A DNA stretch of 64,000 nucleotides from positions 1 to 64,000 of the forward strand of contig NZ_JAQNCS010000012.1 of NCBI RefSeq assembly GCF_049472655.1, written 5' to 3'. Numbering within the stretch: position 1 is the stretch's first letter; the number at the start of each line of letters is the position of its first letter. Shown here piece by piece: positions 59,693-64,000 of this stretch. The notes beneath the pieces were generated by a model. It did not search any database. It was not told where the DNA came from and was given only the letters and a program-made list of their open reading frames with translations. Made by a program: the position numbers and the translations under genes. The DNA comes from Deferribacter abyssi (GTDB taxonomy: Bacteria > Chrysiogenota > Deferribacteres > Deferribacterales > Deferribacteraceae).

Positions 59693-61801
59693 TCATTCTT
59701 TTATTAAAACTTCTCTAGGTTTTGATGTCCCATCACTTGGAGCTATAACACCTTGCTTCTCCATAATTTCCACAATTCTTGCAGCTCTATTATACCCAAT
59801 TCTTAAATAGCGCTGAATCATAGAAATAGATGCAAAACCTTTTTCTTTTACAAGCTCTAAAGCCTCATAGTATTTTTCGTCAAGTTCACTCTCATCAACC
59901 CCGTTAACATCTTCACTTTCGTCTTTCACAAGTTCCATATTGTAAACAGGCTCAGCTACCCCTTTCAGATAATTAACAATCCTATTAACCTCACTTTCAC
60001 TTACAAAACACCCATGAATCCTAATAGGCTCACTACTTCCAGGAGGGATAAAAAGACTATCTCCTTTACCCAATAAAACCTCTGCACCGTTTTGATCAAG
60101 AATTGTTCTTGAGTCTGTTTTTGATGACACTCTAAAAGAAAGTCTCGCTGGCATGTTTGCTTTAATAATTCCTGTAATAACATTAACAGAAGGTCTTTGC
60201 GTTGCAAGAACGAGATGAATCCCCACAGCTCTTGCCATTTGTGCTATTCTAATAATTGCCTGTTCCACCTCTTTGCCTGCAACAATCATTAAGTCCGCAA
60301 ACTCATCCACAACAACTACAAGATAAGGTAGTTTATCATACCCTTCTTTCTCAGCCAACTTATTATAAGAAATAATATTTCTTACTTTTTTCTCTGCAAG
60401 AAGTGCATATCTATGCTCCATTTCTTCCACAACATTTTTTAAAACATTTGCAGCCTTCCTAGGATTTACCACAACTGGTGCAGCAAGATGAGGTATCCCA
60501 TCATATACACTAAGTTCTACCATCTTTGGATCAATCATCACAAACTTCACTTCCTCATAAGAGGATTTATATAAAATGGAACAAATAATTCCGTTTATCG
60601 ACACACTTTTACCACTGCCAGTAGTACCTGCAATAAGTAAGTGTGGCATTTTTGCTAAATCAGTAATATAAGGCTTACCAGAAATATCTTTACCAAGAAC
60701 AATTGTAAGGGGAGAATTGCTTTTAACGAATTTCTCTGAGACTAACAACTCTCTTAAATACACAGTGGCTCTCTTATCATTTGGTAGCTCAATCCCCACT
60801 ACAGACTTCCCAGGAATTGGAGCTATAATTCTCACACTTACCGCACTCATGGCAAGGGCAAGATCATCTTCAAGATTTGCAATTTTGCTAATCTTTATAC
60901 CTGGAGCAGGTTCAAACTCATATAGTGTCACTACTGGACCAGGCTGAATATCTTTAACTTTCCCTTCAACACCAAAATTTTTCAGTTTTTCTTCCAAGAT
61001 TGTTGCATTCCTCTTTAGTTCTTCTTCTGAAACAGAAAAAACTTTATCATTAAACTCATCAAGCAAATCTATAGGAACAGCATATTTCAACTTTTTCGCC
61101 TCTTTTACATCAGACATTGGCGAAATATTTATGCTATCATTTTCCGTGGCTATATCAATTTCACTAATTTCATCTAACCGCTCATCTCTAACGATTTTAT
61201 TCTGCTTATCACTTTTATTTCTTTGCTTTTTAGAAACTCTATTTCTCTTTTCAAACTTTATTCTTTTTAAAAAATTTAAATCAAGTCTATTAAATGCAAT
61301 ATCGTTTATAGCAAAAAACAAGGAAACAATAACACCAAAAAGAGTCAAAATAATTCCACCAATATTACCAAAAAAACTCTCAATATAATAATGGGAAAAA
61401 ATACCTAAAACTCCACCAGCAAATTTCCCTTTGAAAAAGAAATCATGTTTTCCAATTATACCACTAAAAAAAGATAAAAACATAGATAATGCAAAAAAAG
61501 AAACAAATCTTGAAAACAGCTTAAGCCAACTCTCACTTTTCCAAATATCTCTAATAACAAAAATAGCCATTATCACATATACAAGAGCACTCCAGCCAAA
61601 AATTGTGCCCATCAAATCAGAAAAATATGCACCAATCTTACCAAATCCATTGTTTACTTTTAAACTTAAATCTGTAAAAACCAAATTGCTAAATGATGGA
61701 TCGTTCTCTGAATATGTAAACAGCGATATCGATATAAAAATAAAAACAAATACTGCTATTAAAAGTTTTAATACTTTTTTGTTTTTTTCATCTAAAGCCA
61801 T
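59693..61801 (-). CDS. ftsK: FtsK/SpoIIIE DNA translocase
   Basis: A 702-residue FtsK. About four transmembrane helices lie in the first 170 residues, followed by a short charged linker and the motor: alpha domain (GPVVTLYEFEPAPGIKISKI), beta/RecA domain with Walker A GTTGSGKS (about residue 391) and Walker B LVVVVDEFADLM, then a C-terminal winged-helix gamma domain (about 640-695, SISMIQRYLRIGYNRAARIVE) that reads KOPS-like DNA signals. It moves chromosome ends across the division septum. The linker is short, as in SpoIIIE. Its start overlaps uppP by 10 bases. Confidence 0.97.
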   Translation of the reverse strand: MALDEKNKKVLKLLIAVFVFIFISISLFTYSENDPSFSNLVFTDLSLKVNNGFGKIGAYFSDLMGTIFGWSALVYVIMAIFVIRDIWKSESWLKLFSRFVSFFALSMFLSFFSGIIGKHDFFFKGKFAGGVLGIFSHYYIESFFGNIGGIILTLFGVIVSLFFAINDIAFNRLDLNFLKRIKFEKRNRVSKKQRNKSDKQNKIVRDERLDEISEIDIATENDSINISPMSDVKEAKKLKYAVPIDLLDEFNDKVFSVSEEELKRNATILEEKLKNFGVEGKVKDIQPGPVVTLYEFEPAPGIKISKIANLEDDLALAMSAVSVRIIAPIPGKSVVGIELPNDKRATVYLRELLVSEKFVKSNSPLTIVLGKDISGKPYITDLAKMPHLLIAGTTGSGKSVSINGIICSILYKSSYEEVKFVMIDPKMVELSVYDGIPHLAAPVVVNPRKAANVLKNVVEEMEHRYALLAEKKVRNIISYNKLAEKEGYDKLPYLVVVVDEFADLMIVAGKEVEQAIIRIAQMARAVGIHLVLATQRPSVNVITGIIKANMPARLSFRVSSKTDSRTILDQNGAEVLLGKGDSLFIPPGSSEPIRIHGCFVSESEVNRIVNYLKGVAEPVYNMELVKDESEDVNGVDESELDEKYYEALELVKEKGFASISMIQRYLRIGYNRAARIVEIMEKQGVIAPSDGTSKPREVLIKE

Positions 61802-62583
61802 ACTACTGCAGTTATCCCCACAATTAAGCAGTAAATCGCAAATATTTTTAAATTAGCTTTTTTTACAAAATTGATAACTAAAGACAATGCCACCAAACCA
61901 CTTATAAACGCCGCTGTCATACCAAATAAATAAGCATTTAGATTACTCAAACTTACAACGTCAACATTCTTTATTTGCAATAAAGTAGCTCCCAAAATAG
62001 CTGGAACTGATACTAAAAACGAAAACTCCGCAGCTTCATCTCTCTTCACCCCCAGAAAAATAGCAGTAGCAATAGTGGATCCTGAGCGAGATATTCCAGG
62101 TATAACCGCAAACCCCTGTACTATACCAATAATGAAAGATTTTGTCCCATCAATTTGCATATGACCTTTACCTTTATCTGATAGATAGAGAATTATAGAT
62201 GTTATAATCAATGCATAACCAACATAAACAATCTTCGAAAACAAAATTTCCACATATTTCTCTAAAAATAAACCGATAATAGCTGTTGGTACTGATGCAA
62301 TAATAATACCCCACAAAAATCTTTTATTTTCGTAATAAATCACTCTATATTTTCTAATAAATATCCCAAAAAAAGCAGCAATAATTTTACCTATTCTTTT
62401 GCGAAAATAAACCAGTATAGAAAGCAAAGTAGCAAAATGTAATAAAATATCATAAAAAATCCCTGGCTCATTAAAATTTTTCATTAAACTCTGAGCAATT
62501 ACAAGATGACCACTTGAACTAATAGGTAAAAACTCAGTCAAACCTTGAATTAAACCAAGAAGTAATGCATCATTAATATTCAC
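61792..62583 (-). CDS. uppP: Undecaprenyl-diphosphatase UppP (BacA)
   Basis: A 263-residue membrane phosphatase recycling undecaprenyl diphosphate for cell-wall synthesis. Signatures: GLIQGLTEFLPISSSGHL (catalytic Glu) and FAVIPGISRSGSTIATAIFLG (catalytic Arg/Ser). It has about seven to eight transmembrane segments. It follows the RNase J gene by 11 bp and is followed by ftsK, overlapping it. Confidence 0.96.
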   Translation of the reverse strand: MNINDALLLGLIQGLTEFLPISSSGHLVIAQSLMKNFNEPGIFYDILLHFATLLSILVYFRKRIGKIIAAFFGIFIRKYRVIYYENKRFLWGIIIASVPTAIIGLFLEKYVEILFSKIVYVGYALIITSIILYLSDKGKGHMQIDGTKSFIIGIVQGFAVIPGISRSGSTIATAIFLGVKRDEAAEFSFLVSVPAILGATLLQIKNVDVVSLSNLNAYLFGMTAAFISGLVALSLVINFVKKANLKIFAIYCLIVGITAVVWL

Positions 62584-62594
62584 CGTTCACCCCT

Positions 62595-64000
62595 TTATAA
62601 CAGATATTTAACAATAGGTCTTTTATCAAATTTCCTTTTAAAGAAACGTTTTACAATTTTTTCTACAAATTCCTCCCTAGAAACTTCTACATCAATCAAA
62701 TTGTCTAATAAAAAATTAGACAACATTGTGATATATTTTTTATCAAGGTTAAAACCAATTACTTCAAACTTAAAATCTCCATTGATTTCTTGTATAAGCA
62801 CAATCCCATCCCTTGAAAGATGTTTCTTTATTTTCAAATCTTCCTCACTTAAAATAAAATCACCTCTTCCATCAATGTATCTTCTACCAACTTCCATTTT
62901 ATTTTCGCCAATAAGATTTTCATCTTCAAAAACCAAAACATCCCCATCTTCTACAAAAAGTCCTTTCGTTTGAATATCATAATGCACTTCCTCTAACAAC
63001 TCAATATGAGTCTTCATATGTCTATACTTTCCATGTATAGGTATCAAATATTTTGGTCTTATAAAATTCAACAACAATTTTGCTTCTTCTTTTGATGCAT
63101 GTCCAGATACATGTATTTTTTTTTCCTCTATATCCACCACTTTTGCACCAAAATAATAAAGCTTATTTATTGTGTTGTTTAAATTCAGTTCATTACCAGG
63201 AATAACTCTTGCAGATATAATAAAAAGGTCCCCTTCTTTTGCTTTCAAAATTTTCCTTTCATTTGCAGCTATTTTATAAAGAGTTGAATTAACCTCACCC
63301 TGACAACCAGAAATAATATAGCAAATTTTATCATCATCTATTTTTTTAGCCTCTGTTAAATTAACCATCAAATCATCAGGAAAACTTAATAACCCCAGCT
63401 CCCTACCAATTTTTACACTTTTAACTACCGAAGTACCATCAACTACCACTTTTCTACCAATCTGCTGACAAATATCTATAACCTGTTTTATTCTATCAAT
63501 ATTTGACGAAAATGTAGTAAAAAAAACACGCCCTTTAGCTTGTAGAAAAACATCTAACAAATCATTATACACAGATGATTCTGATGATGTAATCCCTTCA
63601 TTTATAACATTTGTAGAATCTGATAATAATACAGTAATCCCTCTTTTCCCAATCTCCATAAATCTATGAACGTCAAAAGGTTTACCATTTACAGGAGCTT
63701 GATCCATTTTATAATCAGAAATATGTAATATTTTATAGTCATCATTTTCTATATAAAGTCCAAATGTATCCTGAATTGAATGTGTAACTCCCACAAATTC
63801 CACTTTAAAATCTCCAAAACAGTAAACATCACCATCACGCACAACTGTATTTTCCAATTTAATTTTTTTCTCTTTCAATTTAGATTCAATAAGTTTTAAT
63901 GTTAATTCTCCCCCATATATAGGCAACTTATATTCTTTAAGCAAATAACTTACACCACCTATATGATCTTCATGACCATGAGTTAATATTATACCACGTA
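62595..64000 (-). CDS. rnj: Ribonuclease J-type beta-CASP RNase (partial)
   Basis: The C-terminal 467 or so residues of an RNase J; the 5' end lies beyond the window. The frame continues past an in-frame TTG at 63944 to the edge and contains the metal motif LTHGHEDHIGG there, so 63944 is not the start. Further: GVTHSIQDTFGL, LHISDYKMD, LLSDSTNV, the beta-CASP motif FFTTFSSNIDRI, SGCQGEVNS, HVSGHASKEE and PIHGKYRHM, followed by the C-terminal domain. It processes and degrades RNA with 5'-exo and endo activity. Confidence 0.93.
   Translation of the reverse strand, partial: RGIILTHGHEDHIGGVSYLLKEYKLPIYGGELTLKLIESKLKEKKIKLENTVVRDGDVYCFGDFKVEFVGVTHSIQDTFGLYIENDDYKILHISDYKMDQAPVNGKPFDVHRFMEIGKRGITVLLSDSTNVINEGITSSESSVYNDLLDVFLQAKGRVFFTTFSSNIDRIKQVIDICQQIGRKVVVDGTSVVKSVKIGRELGLLSFPDDLMVNLTEAKKIDDDKICYIISGCQGEVNSTLYKIAANERKILKAKEGDLFIISARVIPGNELNLNNTINKLYYFGAKVVDIEEKKIHVSGHASKEEAKLLLNFIRPKYLIPIHGKYRHMKTHIELLEEVHYDIQTKGLFVEDGDVLVFEDENLIGENKMEVGRRYIDGRGDFILSEEDLKIKKHLSRDGIVLIQEINGDFKFEVIGFNLDKKYITMLSNFLLDNLIDVEVSREEFVEKIVKRFFKRKFDKRPIVKYLL

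Noticed and set aside
63942..63944. TTG as the start of the RNase J gene
   Set aside because: The frame stays open to the window edge and encodes HGHEDHIGG, the essential metal motif, upstream of it.
1..64000. CRISPR arrays, tRNA or rRNA genes, insertion sequences, prophage
   Set aside because: No repeat-spacer pattern, cloverleaf, rRNA-like GC-rich block, transposase or integrase was recognised on either strand.

Overview
The window is AT-rich (by eye roughly 30-33% GC) and bacterial. It carries a polysulfide-reductase-type molybdoenzyme, an acetate-type sodium symporter, two chemosensory gene sets and a long flagellar operon. Composition and gene mix resemble an anaerobic, probably thermophilic member of the Deferribacterota (Deferribacter-like). 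That placement is an inference from gene content, not a database match.

Layout. 1-2.5 kb (minus): a DUF134 regulator, a DUF5320 protein, two MinD-type ATPases with inserted ferredoxin domains (one broken by a single-base frameshift) and a partial NifX-family protein. 2.7-6.9 kb (minus): a three-subunit Psr/Phs-type molybdopterin oxidoreductase operon. 7.5-13.5 kb (plus): a GNAT/M20/small-membrane-protein operon, then rlmI and a helicase fused to a nuclease (MrfA-MrfB in one chain). 13.8-17.3 kb (plus): a chemoreceptor with a C-terminal haemerythrin, an M29 aminopeptidase and an unknown membrane-anchored protein. 17.4-21.9 kb (minus): a DUF4212/SSS symporter with a cNMP-CBS-nucleotidyltransferase protein. 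22.4 kb: hsp20. 23.2-30.8 kb (plus): a compact Wsp-like chemosensory operon (CheW-like, PAS receptor, CheA-REC, CheB, CheR-TPR, REC-DHp). 30.8-37.3 kb (minus): a complete trpEGDCFBA operon behind a Trp leader peptide and two terminator hairpins. 37.3-58.6 kb (minus): a flagellar/chemotaxis operon fliR-flhB-flhA-flhF-flhG-orf-fliA-cheB-fliM-fliY-cheY-cheZ-cheA, then a block with an OmpA-like protein, a PAS/PP2C phosphatase, STAS and STAS-HEAT proteins, cheR, PilZ, a SwrB-like protein and a FliK-like protein. 58.7-64 kb (minus): a dihydroorotate-dehydrogenase-like protein, FtsK, UppP and RNase J (runs off the window).

How the genes connect. The flagellar cluster encodes the export gate (FliR, FlhA, FlhB), placement GTPase and ATPase (FlhF, FlhG), switch (FliM, FliY), sigma-28 (FliA) and canonical chemotaxis phosphorelay (CheA, CheY, CheZ, CheB, CheR). 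A phosphatase/STAS pair of the partner-switching type is embedded in it. The plus-strand chemosensory operon has its own diverged CheA, CheB and CheR and probably serves another output. The molybdoenzyme operon and the symporter operon share a 17-bp identical operator-like sequence, suggesting one regulator links respiration with carboxylate uptake.

Most notable: the tandem, mutually exclusive hairpin relay upstream of trpE; the shared palindrome; several promoters placed so that the mRNA would start at or next to the start codon; the MrfA-MrfB fusion; the phosphatase/STAS-HEAT block inside the flagellar operon; FlhB with NPIH instead of NPTH; and two single-base frame disruptions that are either real or sequencing errors.
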